Shown here piece by piece: positions 6,298 to 12,592 of a stretch of DNA of 17,874 bases. The notes under the pieces were generated by a model that saw only the letters and a program-made list of their open reading frames with translations, did no database searches and was not told where the DNA came from. The stretch covers positions 1-17,874 of the forward strand of contig JAUPVY010000003.1 of assembly GCA_030916785.1 (NCBI GenBank), read 5' to 3'. The position numbers and the translations under genes were made by a program. Every line of letters begins with the position of its first letter. Positions within the stretch are counted from its first letter, which is position 1. Origin of the DNA: Patescibacteria group bacterium. Lineage in GTDB: Bacteria; Patescibacteriota; Minisyncoccia; Phycocordibacterales; DATDWN01.

Positions 6298-7122
6298 TTA
6301 ATTCTCAAGAGAATTTAAATCTTTCTTTAAAGTTGCAACTGGAGTGAATGATTTAGAGGCGTTTTGCGAGATTTTTACTCCGACTATTTCTCCAGTTAGA
6401 TTGAAGATTGGACTTCCATTGTCTAAGTTTGTTGCTGAAATATCTGTATTTATACTTGATAGGTACTTCACAGTAGACGTACCAGTACCAGATTCCTTAA
6501 CGTCTAAGGATATCACCCTACCTACTGACACTGAATTACTTTCTTCTCCCCCAAGACTTGTTAATGTTTGCCCCAGCTTTACTTCTTTATCACTAAAAAC
6601 TGCCGGAACTAGACCATAAGAAGCTATGCTCACATTATTGGCCGGAACTATTTTAAATAAAATGAAATCTGTTTGTTTGTCTACACCTTGTGGTGTGAGA
6701 GTTACTTCTTTTCCGTCACTTAATGTTGCAGTGTAAACTATTATACTAGATATAGACTTCCTATCTGCAACCACCAAACCATCTTTATTTATAATCAAAC
6801 CTATTCCATAAAAACTTTTTGCTTCAGAAACTGAATTTTTTTCGTTTATACGGACAATACTTTTTATATTTTTATCAATTGAACTAACAATCATATCCTC
6901 TTCTTTCACTATAACTGTGGTTACTTCTTTCTGTCCTGGAGTTGTGACTGTCGGAGTAGTGACTGTTTCGATAGTTTTTTCCACTATACGATTTATATTT
7001 CTGGTAACTTCAATCGGAGCCTCCTGCAAAAGCGAGGTAGTCATGATACCCGTAGCGATTGACGTTACAAAGCTAATAAGCAAAGTCAGCAAAACGATTT
7101 GGTTTTTATTTAAATCCTCCAT
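6298..7122 (-). CDS. Membrane-anchored trypsin-like (HtrA-fold) pseudoprotease
   Basis: 274 aa. One N-terminal membrane helix (about 9-31), then a Thr/Val/Pro-rich linker (40-75), then an S1C/HtrA-like chymotrypsin fold: FYGIGLIINKDGLVVAD (104-120), DFILFKI (152-158) and a TGEIVGVKIS segment (243-252). There is no PDZ domain. The triad appears broken: the His position falls on K122, D152 is kept, and GNSGGP is replaced by LDNGSP, putting N235 at the serine position. It is therefore probably an inactive, outward-facing scaffold or peptide-binding protein. It follows iscS closely; its -10 overlaps the iscS stop codon. It precedes the Clp gene, which has its own promoter. Fold fairly sure; inactivity inferred from alignment by eye. 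Confidence 0.75.
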   Translation of the reverse strand: MEDLNKNQIVLLTLLISFVTSIATGIMTTSLLQEAPIEVTRNINRIVEKTIETVTTPTVTTPGQKEVTTVIVKEEDMIVSSIDKNIKSIVRINEKNSVSEAKSFYGIGLIINKDGLVVADRKSISSIIVYTATLSDGKEVTLTPQGVDKQTDFILFKIVPANNVSIASYGLVPAVFSDKEVKLGQTLTSLGGEESNSVSVGRVISLDVKESGTGTSTVKYLSSINTDISATNLDNGSPIFNLTGEIVGVKISQNASKSFTPVATLKKDLNSLEN

Positions 7123-7129
7123 ATTGGTT

Positions 7130-7138
7130 ATTATAACA
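7130..7138 (-). promoter_or_regulatory. Extended -10 promoter, leaderless start of the HtrA-like gene
   Basis: Minus strand TGT TATAAT (hexamer at 7130-7135). Predicted +1 at 7123, one nt before the ATG at 7122. The hexamer overlaps the iscS stop codon (7131-7133). No convincing -35. Confidence 0.6.
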
Positions 7139-8300
7139 CAATCTTTTTTAGAGAAGTAATCAACATATCTATATCACTTTTTTTTGTTTCTCTACCAAAA
7201 CTAAACCTCAAACTTGATTTACTACAATCTTTTTTCCCCAAACTTTCTACCACATAAGATGACGAATCTTCCTTTAAAGTTCGACAAGAAGATGAGTATG
7301 AAGCTGATATGCCAGCAACATCAAGAGATATGACGGCAAATTCAGCATCCAATCCCGGAAAACAAATATTTATATTGTTTGGTAAACGATATTCTCTACC
7401 ACCATTAAGAGTCGCTCCGGGAAATGTTTTCAAAATCTTGTCTATTCCGTAATCCTGAATTTTTGAAAGTCTCAAAGATTCTTTATCTCGCATTTTATCT
7501 GCTATTTCAAAAGCCAGAGACAGCCCTAACGCTCCGGCTACATTTTCTGTTCCACTTCGCAGTCCCCTTTCCTGACCACCACCAAAAACAATAGGGTGTA
7601 TTTCCACACCAGATTTAATATATAAAATTCCAGATGATCTTGGCCCATACATTTTTATGCCATCCAGAGTCATGAGATCTACACCGAGTTTTAAAACATC
7701 AAGAGACAAGTATAGTCCAGCCTGACAAGCGTCCGTATGTAAATATGGAAAAACTGTATTATTTTTCTGTCTAAAATCCTTAATAGCCCTAGCTATACTG
7801 TGTATAGGCTGAATTGTTCCTATTTCATTATTTACATAGGAAACACTAACAAGAACAGTATTGTTTTTTACAGACTCTCTTAATTCTTTTAAAGAAACGA
7901 TACCGTCTTCTCCGACCGGAAGAATTGTTATTTCGCCGCCTCTTCTCTCTATTTCTTTGAAAACCTCAAGAATAGCTGGATGTTCTGTTGTTATAGTAAT
8001 AAAGTGAGGAACAAACTTTTTAGTTTTATATTTTTCAAAAACACCGAGCAAGCTCAGGTTATTTGACTCTGTTCCGCCACTAGTAAAAATAATCTCGCCT
8101 TTTTGAGCGTGAATTTTTTGAGCTATCTTTTCTCTAGCCTCTAACAACAAATCTTTGGCCACAAGTGCCTCTCTGTACAAAGCAGATGGGTTAGCAAAGG
8201 TAGCTTTTTGAATTTGCTCCATTTTAGCTACCACCTTTTTATCAACCGGTGTAACAGAAGCATAATCCAAGAATATTCTTTTTTTATTTTTGTTTTTCAT
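7131..8300 (-). CDS. iscS: Cysteine desulfurase (IscS/NifS family)
   Basis: 389 aa, fold-type I PLP enzyme that takes sulfur from L-cysteine for Fe-S clusters and tRNA thiolation. Visible: LDYASVTPVD at the N-terminus, TSGGTESNN (73-81), EHPAI with H107 stacking on PLP, NNEIGTIQPI (157-166), TDACQA with D190 and Q193, PLP lysine K216 in LDGIKMYGP, GGGQERGLRSGTEN (240-253) and the active-site cysteine C339 in SSSCRTL. The usual S-x-H-K motif reads LDGIK, so the His before the lysine is Ile. No iscU, iscA or mnmA is adjacent, so a tRNA-thiolation role is as likely as cluster assembly. AGGGA lies only two nt before the ATG, too close for a normal SD. Upstream lies a compound palindrome. Confidence 0.92.
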   Translation of the reverse strand: MKNKNKKRIFLDYASVTPVDKKVVAKMEQIQKATFANPSALYREALVAKDLLLEAREKIAQKIHAQKGEIIFTSGGTESNNLSLLGVFEKYKTKKFVPHFITITTEHPAILEVFKEIERRGGEITILPVGEDGIVSLKELRESVKNNTVLVSVSYVNNEIGTIQPIHSIARAIKDFRQKNNTVFPYLHTDACQAGLYLSLDVLKLGVDLMTLDGIKMYGPRSSGILYIKSGVEIHPIVFGGGQERGLRSGTENVAGALGLSLAFEIADKMRDKESLRLSKIQDYGIDKILKTFPGATLNGGREYRLPNNINICFPGLDAEFAVISLDVAGISASYSSSCRTLKEDSSSYVVESLGKKDCSKSSLRFSFGRETKKSDIDMLITSLKKIVL

Positions 8301-8322
8301 TTCCCTGTTAAATCTTATCGAA

Positions 8323-8457
8323 GTAATATTTTTTTGAGAGACCCCGCAGTGCCTCCAGCTGGTGTCGTCAAGGCATCCCGTTCTTGACGACTGGAGGCCG
8401 AGGACAGGCCTTTGGTTTCCGCTGGGAAACCAAAGGTTGCTCTCAAAAGAATATTAC
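8323..8457. repeat. Three-arm compound palindrome
   Basis: An 18-nt outer pair (8323-8340 with 8440-8457, one mismatch) encloses two hairpins. The first pairs 8351-8358 with 8391-8398 and 8364-8372 with 8383-8391. The second is a perfect 12-bp stem (8409-8420 with 8425-8436, loop GCTG). It fills the divergent gap between iscS and the DUF4446 gene. No ORF. It could be bidirectional RNA structure or a mobile palindromic element. Confidence 0.85.
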
Positions 8458-8489
8458 GAGAATAGATTTAATTTACTATACCTTTTATT

Positions 8490-8518
8490 TTGCAAAAGAC
8501 AATAATATGTGTAATAAT
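8490..8518 (+). promoter_or_regulatory. Promoter of the DUF4446 gene, leaderless start
   Basis: TTGCAA (8490-8495), 17-nt spacer, AATAAT (8513-8518) with an extended TGT. Predicted +1 at 8525, one nt before ATG 8526. The in-frame TTG at 8490 is the -35 box, so it is not the start. Confidence 0.5.
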
Positions 8519-8525
8519 CAGCAGG

Positions 8526-8996
8526 ATGCTATCTAACCCTCTATTTGTTACATATGGCTTAATATCCTGTATCGTGATACTGGTGGGATGGGTAGTGCGA
8601 CTTGAAATAAAAATGTGGAGACTTCTGCGAGGAAAGGATGCAAAATCCCTAGAAGATGCTATTGTTTCGGCACACGACAATTTGGACAAACTAAATGAGT
8701 TTCAAAAGGAGTCCGTTCTATATTTTATAAATATAGAAAAACGCCTAAATAGAAGTGTCCAAGCAGTAGAAACTATCCGATTTAACCCATTCAAAGGCAC
8801 TGGGGAAGGAGGAAGTCAAAGCTTTTCAACTTCATTTTTGAGTGAAAATGGAGATGGAGTGGTTCTATCAAGCCTGTATTCCAGAGACCGAGTTAGTGTC
8901 TTCTCAAAACCCCTTGCCAAGTATGAAAGTACGTTTGAATTAACGGATGAAGAAAAAGAGGTTATTGCTGTAGCCAAAAAAAATCTAGAAAGATAA
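8526..8996 (+). CDS. DUF4446 family membrane protein
   Basis: 156 aa from ATG 8526 (168 if the TTG at 8490 were used). One N-terminal membrane helix (about residues 6-27), a charged helical region, then the DUF4446 core: RFNPFKGTGEGGSQSFS, DGVVLSSLYSRD, VFSKPLAKYESTFELTDEE and a final EVIAVAKKN. This single-pass domain family occurs in Firmicutes and CPR, function unknown. The promoter places +1 one nt before 8526, which supports the shorter form. It is flanked on both sides by compound palindromes and lies upstream of infB. Confidence 0.88.
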   Translation: MLSNPLFVTYGLISCIVILVGWVVRLEIKMWRLLRGKDAKSLEDAIVSAHDNLDKLNEFQKESVLYFINIEKRLNRSVQAVETIRFNPFKGTGEGGSQSFSTSFLSENGDGVVLSSLYSRDRVSVFSKPLAKYESTFELTDEEKEVIAVAKKNLER

Positions 8997-9005
8997 AAAT
9001 TAACC

Positions 9006-9133
9006 ATGAATCCCGTTAGAGGTCGCGATCGATAAAACCAGAGCCAGATTCAATCATAAATATAATTATTACATTCATAATCAATAAACGGCACCGAAGC
9101 GGAAGACCGCGATCTGCCTCTAACGGAATGAAT
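9006..9133. mobile_element. MITE-like palindromic element
   Basis: 10-bp perfect terminal inverted repeats CCGTTAGAGG / CCTCTAACGG (9013-9022 and 9117-9126) are flanked, one nt outside, by a direct repeat ATGAAT (9006-9011 and 9128-9133). The interior is AT-rich with secondary inverted repeats (GCGATC motifs near each end, CCGAAGCGG hairpin at about 9094-9102). There is no transposase ORF. TIR plus a short flanking duplication fits a non-autonomous transposon, but a short repeat can occur by chance. It fills the gap before infB. Confidence 0.5.
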
Positions 9134-9149
9134 TTAACCGATTACCACA

Positions 9150-10664
9150 ATGCAGACATCGAATACAAATACCATAGAACGCGGACCTGTTGTGGCAATA
9201 ATGGGTCATATTGATCACGGTAAATCTACCCTGCTTTCTTATATACGAAAAAGTGCAGAACCCCTAAACGAAGCTGGGGGTATTACTCAGCATATTTCTG
9301 CTTATGAAGTAGAGCACACTTCGGGGGAAGGCAAGAAACACAATATTACTTTTGTAGACACACCTGGACACGAGGCATTTTGTGGTATTAGAAGACGAGG
9401 TGCATCTGTTGCAGACCTTGTGGTACTCGTTGTTTCTGCCGAAGACGGTGTAAAACCTCAAACTCTTGAAGCTCTGTCGTCCATCAAGGGAGCAAACACC
9501 CCATTTATTATCGCTATAAATAAAATAGACAAGCCAGAAGCCAACATAGAGAAAACCAAACAAAGCCTGACTGAAAACGAAATTTACATAGAAGGTTACG
9601 GCGGAGACATCCCGGTTGTCGCTCTTTCTGCCAAAAGCGGAGAAGGAGTTCCAGAACTACTTGATATGATTATTCTTGTGGCCGAAATGGAAAACTTAAC
9701 TGGAAACCCAGGTATTCCTGCGAGTGGAACGATCATAGAGAGTAACAGAGATATTAAGAAAGGAATTTCTGCTACATGTATTATTAAAAATGGTACTTTG
9801 GAAAAAGGCATGTACATAACATCAGGAATAGCTACTGCCCCTATCCGAATGATGGAAAACTACCTAGGCAAGGCTATAGATGGAGCCACCTTCTCAAGTC
9901 CCATAAAAATAATTGGCTGGGATGAATTGCCTATAGTGGGAGATCCATTTGAAACACACAAAACCCGAGAGGAGGCCAAAGAAAAAATAGAAAAAGAAAA
10001 AACTTTTAGAAGCTCACCGGAGTATCTAGAAAGCAAGATTGATAACACTGAGACATCTTCAACAAATAATATCTCTGTAATTGTAAAAGCTGATACAGGA
10101 AGTAGTCTAGAAGCTCTAGTATCTGAAATAAAAAAACTAAAAACAGAGAGAATGTCTGCCCAAGTGATATCTTGTGGCATTGGAAATATCTCCGAAAATG
10201 ACATAAGACTTGCCGACGGAAAAGAAAAAGCCATTGTAATTGGATTTAATGTCCGGGTGGATTCCCCTGCCAAACACTTGGCCGACAGAAATGAAACAGA
10301 AGTTAAAACTTTTGACATTATATACAAAATGAACGAGTGGCTTAAAGAGGTACTAGAAACAAGAACTCCTAAAATTAAGACAGCGGAGTCCCTCGGCACA
10401 GCAAAAGTTCTAAAAATATTTAGTAAGGTCAAAGACAAACAAATACTAGGTGCCAAGGTTGAAAAAGGAACTATCTCTCTGGGATCTCAGGTAAAAATTA
10501 TGAGGCGAGACGAAAACATAGGAGAAGGCAAAGTCAGAGAACTGCAACAACAAAAAGTAGCGACAAGTGAGGTAGATAGAGGAGAATTTGGAACTATGAT
10601 AGTAGCAAACGTAGAAATAGCACCTGGAGACTCAATAGAAAGCTTTATAATTACTGAAAAATAA
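9150..10664 (+). CDS. infB: Translation initiation factor IF-2, N-terminally short form
   Basis: 504 aa GTPase that brings fMet-tRNA to the 30S subunit and joins the subunits. G1 GHIDHGKS (19-26), G2 GGITQHIS (43-50), G3 DTPGH (70-74), G4 NKID (124-127) and G5 SAKSG in the standard order, followed by domain II, the helical linker, domain III (about 310-400) and C-terminal domain IV (about 405-504). The long N-terminal region of E. coli IF-2 (about 890 aa) is absent: the G domain begins at residue 12. This is common in reduced genomes. There is no SD before ATG 9150 and no clear promoter. rbfA follows after a palindrome-filled gap of 196 nt, the usual partner order but not tightly linked. Confidence 0.96.
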   Translation: MQTSNTNTIERGPVVAIMGHIDHGKSTLLSYIRKSAEPLNEAGGITQHISAYEVEHTSGEGKKHNITFVDTPGHEAFCGIRRRGASVADLVVLVVSAEDGVKPQTLEALSSIKGANTPFIIAINKIDKPEANIEKTKQSLTENEIYIEGYGGDIPVVALSAKSGEGVPELLDMIILVAEMENLTGNPGIPASGTIIESNRDIKKGISATCIIKNGTLEKGMYITSGIATAPIRMMENYLGKAIDGATFSSPIKIIGWDELPIVGDPFETHKTREEAKEKIEKEKTFRSSPEYLESKIDNTETSSTNNISVIVKADTGSSLEALVSEIKKLKTERMSAQVISCGIGNISENDIRLADGKEKAIVIGFNVRVDSPAKHLADRNETEVKTFDIIYKMNEWLKEVLETRTPKIKTAESLGTAKVLKIFSKVKDKQILGAKVEKGTISLGSQVKIMRRDENIGEGKVRELQQQKVATSEVDRGEFGTMIVANVEIAPGDSIESFIITEK

Positions 10665-10862
10665 ATCCGGTAGTAGAAGTTGGCATTGCGCCAGTGGCGC
10701 ATGTAAGTCCAGATACCAACTTCACTACGGGACTAATCCAGTAGTGAAAATGAAATGAAGAAACGGAATTTTATGATAAACATAATAAAGTCGAAATTAA
10801 CAATACTTAATTTAAAAATGAGAATAAGCTCGTAGAGCTATTTCATTTTCTACTACTGGGAT
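10665..10862. repeat. Four-arm compound palindrome between infB and rbfA
   Basis: Four related arms in alternating orientation: 1 (10665-10683), 2 (10716-10730), 3 (10736-10756), 4 (10840-10862). Outer arms 1 and 4 share ATCC..GTAGTAGAA; inner arms 2 and 3 share a perfect 8-bp TTCACTAC/GTAGTGAA hairpin. Arms 1-2 also pair (CC.GTAGT.GAAGTTGG) around a TGCGCC/GGCGCA hairpin (10687-10692, 10696-10701). Arms 3-4 pair over 21 of 23 nt. It begins one base after the infB stop and its last arm includes the A and T of the rbfA ATG. Confidence 0.85.
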
Positions 10863-11184
10863 GGCAAATAGAAACGAAAAAATAAAAGAAATTCTTCACG
10901 ATTTGGGAGCCAGATTCCTGTCCCTAAACGGAAATGGTTCTTCTCTTATAACAGTTACGGATGTAAATTTAACGAGAGATGGAAAATATGCTACTATTTT
11001 GTTTACGGTTTTTCCAGCAGAATTTGAAAAAACCGCTCTAGAATTCGCCAAAAGAAAGAGAAGCGAATTCAAGGAATTCATAAAGGAAAACTCTAGACTA
11101 GGGAGAATTCCTCAGATGGATTTTGAAATAGACAATGGAGAAAAAAATCGCCAGAAAATTGACGATTTGTTAAGTCAGGGCTAG
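10861..11184 (+). CDS. rbfA: Ribosome-binding factor A
   Basis: 107 aa, within the usual 95-135 aa. Residues 3-22 match the N-terminal helix (RNEKIKEILHDLGARFL); ITVTDVNLTRDGKYATILFTV is the beta strand pair; the C-terminal RLGRIPQMDFEIDNG matches the conserved R.P.L.F..D motif near the end of the domain. It binds the 30S precursor and helps 16S rRNA 5'-end maturation. It lies downstream of infB. There is no SD. The start codon lies in the last arm of the four-arm palindrome, so pairing could occlude it. A read-through transcript from infB seems likely; I see no TATAAT-like -10 at the leaderless distance. Confidence 0.93.
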   Translation: MANRNEKIKEILHDLGARFLSLNGNGSSLITVTDVNLTRDGKYATILFTVFPAEFEKTALEFAKRKRSEFKEFIKENSRLGRIPQMDFEIDNGEKNRQKIDDLLSQG

Positions 11185-11234
11185 TTGTTTATATCTATCT
11201 TGCAGTATAGATAATTACCACTTACAATTTAAGT

Positions 11235-11972
11235 GTGGGAATAAAATATAAGGTTGATGAAACTTTTTTTGAAAAATGGTCGCCTAACATGGCTTACGTG
11301 TTGGGATATATTTATGCAGATGGAAGCCTCAACGATTCCCCTTACATGCGAGGTAAATATATACAAATAACCAGTACAGACAAAGACTCTATACAAAGAA
11401 TAAAAAGGTGGTTGAAGTCAGAGCATAAAATAAACTCTGCAAAATCTAGTTTTATTGGAGGAAAAATTTGTTTTGTTTTGAGAATAGGTAGTCATAAAAT
11501 ATATAATGACCTTTTTAAATTAGGTTTATATCCCAACAAATCTCTAACCATAGGATTCCCTAAAATACCCGAAAAATATCTAGGCCACTTCATCAGAGGA
11601 TATTTTGATGGTGATGGGTGTGTTCACTTTGCTAAAAGCACAGGAAGCAAAGGTCAGCAAATAATAAAAAGAGTTCGTACTATTTTTACAAGTGGTAGTA
11701 AAACTTTCCTTGAACAAATGAATGATAGTTTGACGAAAATCAGTATAAATAATGCTAAAATTTACCCCAGTAAAAGATCTTATCAGTTGATTTGTAACAC
11801 TGAAGACTCCATAAAAATATTTAAATCAATGTATAAGAATACTGGCGTAAATTCGTTTTTTATGAGAAAATTCAAAATATTCAAAGAATACTTTGAATTA
11901 AGGCCACAAGTAGTTGACGCAACCATCAAAGTTATCCTATGCTCTCATGGTAAAGGCCACGTGGTGAAGTAG
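11235..11972 (+). CDS. Free-standing LAGLIDADG homing endonuclease
   Basis: 245 aa with two LAGLIDADG motifs, YVLGYIYADG (21-30) and FIRGYFDGDG (119-128), each ending in the acidic residue that binds metal, so one chain can form a pseudo-dimeric nuclease. The second half resembles the family's saddle (RVRTIFTSGSKTFLEQM, then a basic FFMRKFKIFKEYF near the end). It is not inside an intron or intein that I can see. The start GTG at 11235 lies in a small hairpin; the next ATG (residue 19) would cut into the motif, so GTG is preferred. The last 18 nt overlap tRNA-Cys and the 3' end carries a tRNA promoter, so the C-terminal 20 residues are read-through sequence. Very AT-rich. Likely an acquired selfish gene. 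Confidence 0.8.
   Translation: MGIKYKVDETFFEKWSPNMAYVLGYIYADGSLNDSPYMRGKYIQITSTDKDSIQRIKRWLKSEHKINSAKSSFIGGKICFVLRIGSHKIYNDLFKLGLYPNKSLTIGFPKIPEKYLGHFIRGYFDGDGCVHFAKSTGSKGQQIIKRVRTIFTSGSKTFLEQMNDSLTKISINNAKIYPSKRSYQLICNTEDSIKIFKSMYKNTGVNSFFMRKFKIFKEYFELRPQVVDATIKVILCSHGKGHVVK
11914..11943 (+). promoter_or_regulatory. Promoter of the tRNA cluster, inside the endonuclease ORF
   Basis: TTGACG (11914-11919), 18-nt spacer, TATGCT (11938-11943). Predicted +1 near 11950, five nt before tRNA-Cys. The -10 is only 4/6. Confidence 0.5.
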
Positions 11973-12030
11973 CTAACACAGCGATCTGCAAAATCGCGAT
12001 TCGTGGGTGCAAATCCCACCGTGGCCTCCA
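11955..12030 (+). tRNA. tRNA-Cys(GCA)
   Basis: 73 nt plus encoded CCA (12028-12030). Acceptor GGCCACG/CGTGGCC perfect, anticodon stem GCGAT/ATCGC around CTGCAAA (anticodon GCA), T-arm GTGGG-TGCAAAT-CCCAC. The discriminator is T. Its first 18 nt are also the end of the endonuclease ORF. Confidence 0.95.
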
Positions 12031-12048
12031 CACAAAAATATTTTGTGT
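12030..12048 (+). terminator. Hairpin after tRNA-Cys
   Basis: ACACAAAA/TTTTGTGT (12030-12037 with 12041-12048), loop ATA, directly after CCA. A weak terminator or processing signal, or just a spacer hairpin in a co-transcribed cluster. Confidence 0.4.
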
Positions 12049-12062
12049 ATTTGTAGATGTTT

Positions 12063-12147
12063 GCCCGGGTGGCGTAATTGGTAGCCGCAATCGACTTAAG
12101 ATCGATCGTCGTAAGACATGCGAGTTCGAGTCTCGCCCCGGGCACCA
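12063..12147 (+). tRNA. tRNA-Leu(TAA)
   Basis: 82 nt plus encoded CCA (12145-12147). Acceptor GCCCGGG/CCCGGGC perfect. Anticodon stem ATCGA/TCGAT around CTTAAGA (anticodon TAA). Long variable arm (class II). T-arm GCGAG-TTCGAGT-CTCGC. Confidence 0.95.
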
Positions 12148-12164
12148 ACAAAACTTCGTTTTGT
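12148..12164 (+). terminator. Hairpin after tRNA-Leu(TAA)
   Basis: ACAAAAC/GTTTTGT (12148-12154 with 12158-12164), loop TTC, after the CCA. Weak as a terminator because no T-tract follows; it may only guide processing. Confidence 0.4.
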
Positions 12165-12180
12165 GGTAATATAAGTTTTT

Positions 12181-12253
12181 GCGCCCATAGCTCAGCTGGT
12201 AGAGCAGATCCCTCTTAAGGATAAGGTCCAAGGTTCGATCCCTTGTGGGCGCA
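12181..12253 (+). tRNA. tRNA-Lys(CTT)
   Basis: 73 nt. Acceptor GCGCCCA/TGGGCGC perfect, discriminator A. D-stem GCTC/GAGC. Anticodon stem GATCC/GGATA has a G-A mismatch at its top pair; loop CTCTTAA gives anticodon CTT. T-arm CAAGG-TTCGATC-CCTTG. CCA not encoded. It is followed by an inverted copy of its own 3' end. Confidence 0.94.
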
Positions 12254-12321
12254 CAAAAAATCGATTACGATTTTTTTGCAGCCCACAGCAAACCATGTTA
12301 TGGTTTGCGTAAGGGATCGAA
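12236..12321 (+). repeat. Inverted copy of the tRNA-Lys 3' half with inserted hairpin
   Basis: After the terminator hairpin, GCAGCCCACA (12278-12287) mirrors the acceptor strand TGTGGGCGC with one extra base. A perfect 9-bp hairpin GCAAACCAT/ATGGTTTGC (12288-12296 with 12300-12308) follows, then GT, then AAGGGATCGAA (12311-12321), an exact reverse complement of T-arm TTCGATCCCTT. Confidence 0.9.
12255..12277 (+). terminator. Intrinsic terminator after tRNA-Lys
   Basis: AAAAAATCG/CGATTTTTT (12255-12263 with 12268-12276), loop ATTA, T-tract to 12277. It lies between the tRNA and its inverted copy. Confidence 0.7.
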
Positions 12322-12414
12322 AAGCGGAGCGGGGTACCCAGTTACCAAACTGGGTCGCGAGCTGCGGACACGAGCAAAATTTTAGACGGAAAATTTTGAC
12401 TCGCGGAAGATCCC
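12313..12414. repeat. Second palindromic module after tRNA-Lys
   Basis: GGGATC in the inverted T-arm copy (12313-12318) can also pair with GATCCC (12409-12414). Inside are ACCCAGTT/AACTGGGT (12336-12343, 12348-12355) and CGAG..CAAAATTTT/AAAATTTTG..CTCG (12371-12403). No ORF; this is all that fills the gap up to tRNA-Leu(TAG). Confidence 0.75.
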
Positions 12415-12433
12415 GTTCTGGTATTATCCCATC

Positions 12434-12515
12434 GGGTAAGTGGTGCAATTGGTAGACACGCTAGTCTTAGGAACTAGTGCCGCAAGGCTTGAGGGTTCGA
12501 GTCCCTCCTTACCCA
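12434..12515 (+). tRNA. tRNA-Leu(TAG)
   Basis: 82 nt. Acceptor GGGTAAG/CTTACCC perfect, discriminator A. Anticodon stem CTAGT/ACTAG around CTTAGGA (anticodon TAG). Class II variable arm TGCCGCAAGGCTT. T-arm GAGGG-TTCGAGT-CCCTC. CCA not encoded. It is followed by the most complete inverted copy in the window. Confidence 0.95.
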
Positions 12516-12592
12516 CAAAACTAAACCGCGAAAGCGGTTTTTGTTTTGTGGGTAAGAGAAAAGTCTGGGAGACTTTTCGTGAGGGACTCGAA
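12496..12592 (+). repeat. Inverted copy of the tRNA-Leu(TAG) 3' half with inserted hairpin
   Basis: CTTACCCACAAAAC (12508-12521) is mirrored perfectly at 12543-12556. Then comes a 7-bp hairpin AAAAGTC/GACTTTT (12559-12565 with 12571-12577), CGT, and GAGGGACTCGAA (12581-12592), the exact reverse complement of T-arm TTCGAGTCCCTC (12496-12507). The order and the short CGT or GT before the T-arm copy match the Tyr and Lys cases. Confidence 0.93.
12523..12542 (+). terminator. Intrinsic terminator after tRNA-Leu(TAG)
   Basis: AAACCGC-gaaa-GCGGTTT (12523-12529 with 12534-12540) followed by TT. It is the centre of the tRNA-Leu palindrome. Confidence 0.75.

Noticed and set aside
7131..8300. An Fe-S operon around iscS
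   Set aside because: No iscU, iscA or hsc genes adjoin; the neighbours are quality-control genes, so only the enzyme itself is claimed.
11901..11955. Partial direct repeat of the tRNA-Cys 5' end (GGCCAC..AAGTAG)
   Set aside because: Only a few bases match between 11902 and 11955; within chance for AT-rich sequence.
11235..11972. A group I intron around the LAGLIDADG gene
   Set aside because: Both flanking genes are intact and no intron core is evident; the ORF is free-standing.
12243..12455. 70-aa plus-strand ORF across tRNA-Lys and tRNA-Leu
   Set aside because: It consists of tRNA and palindrome sequence; no independent coding evidence.
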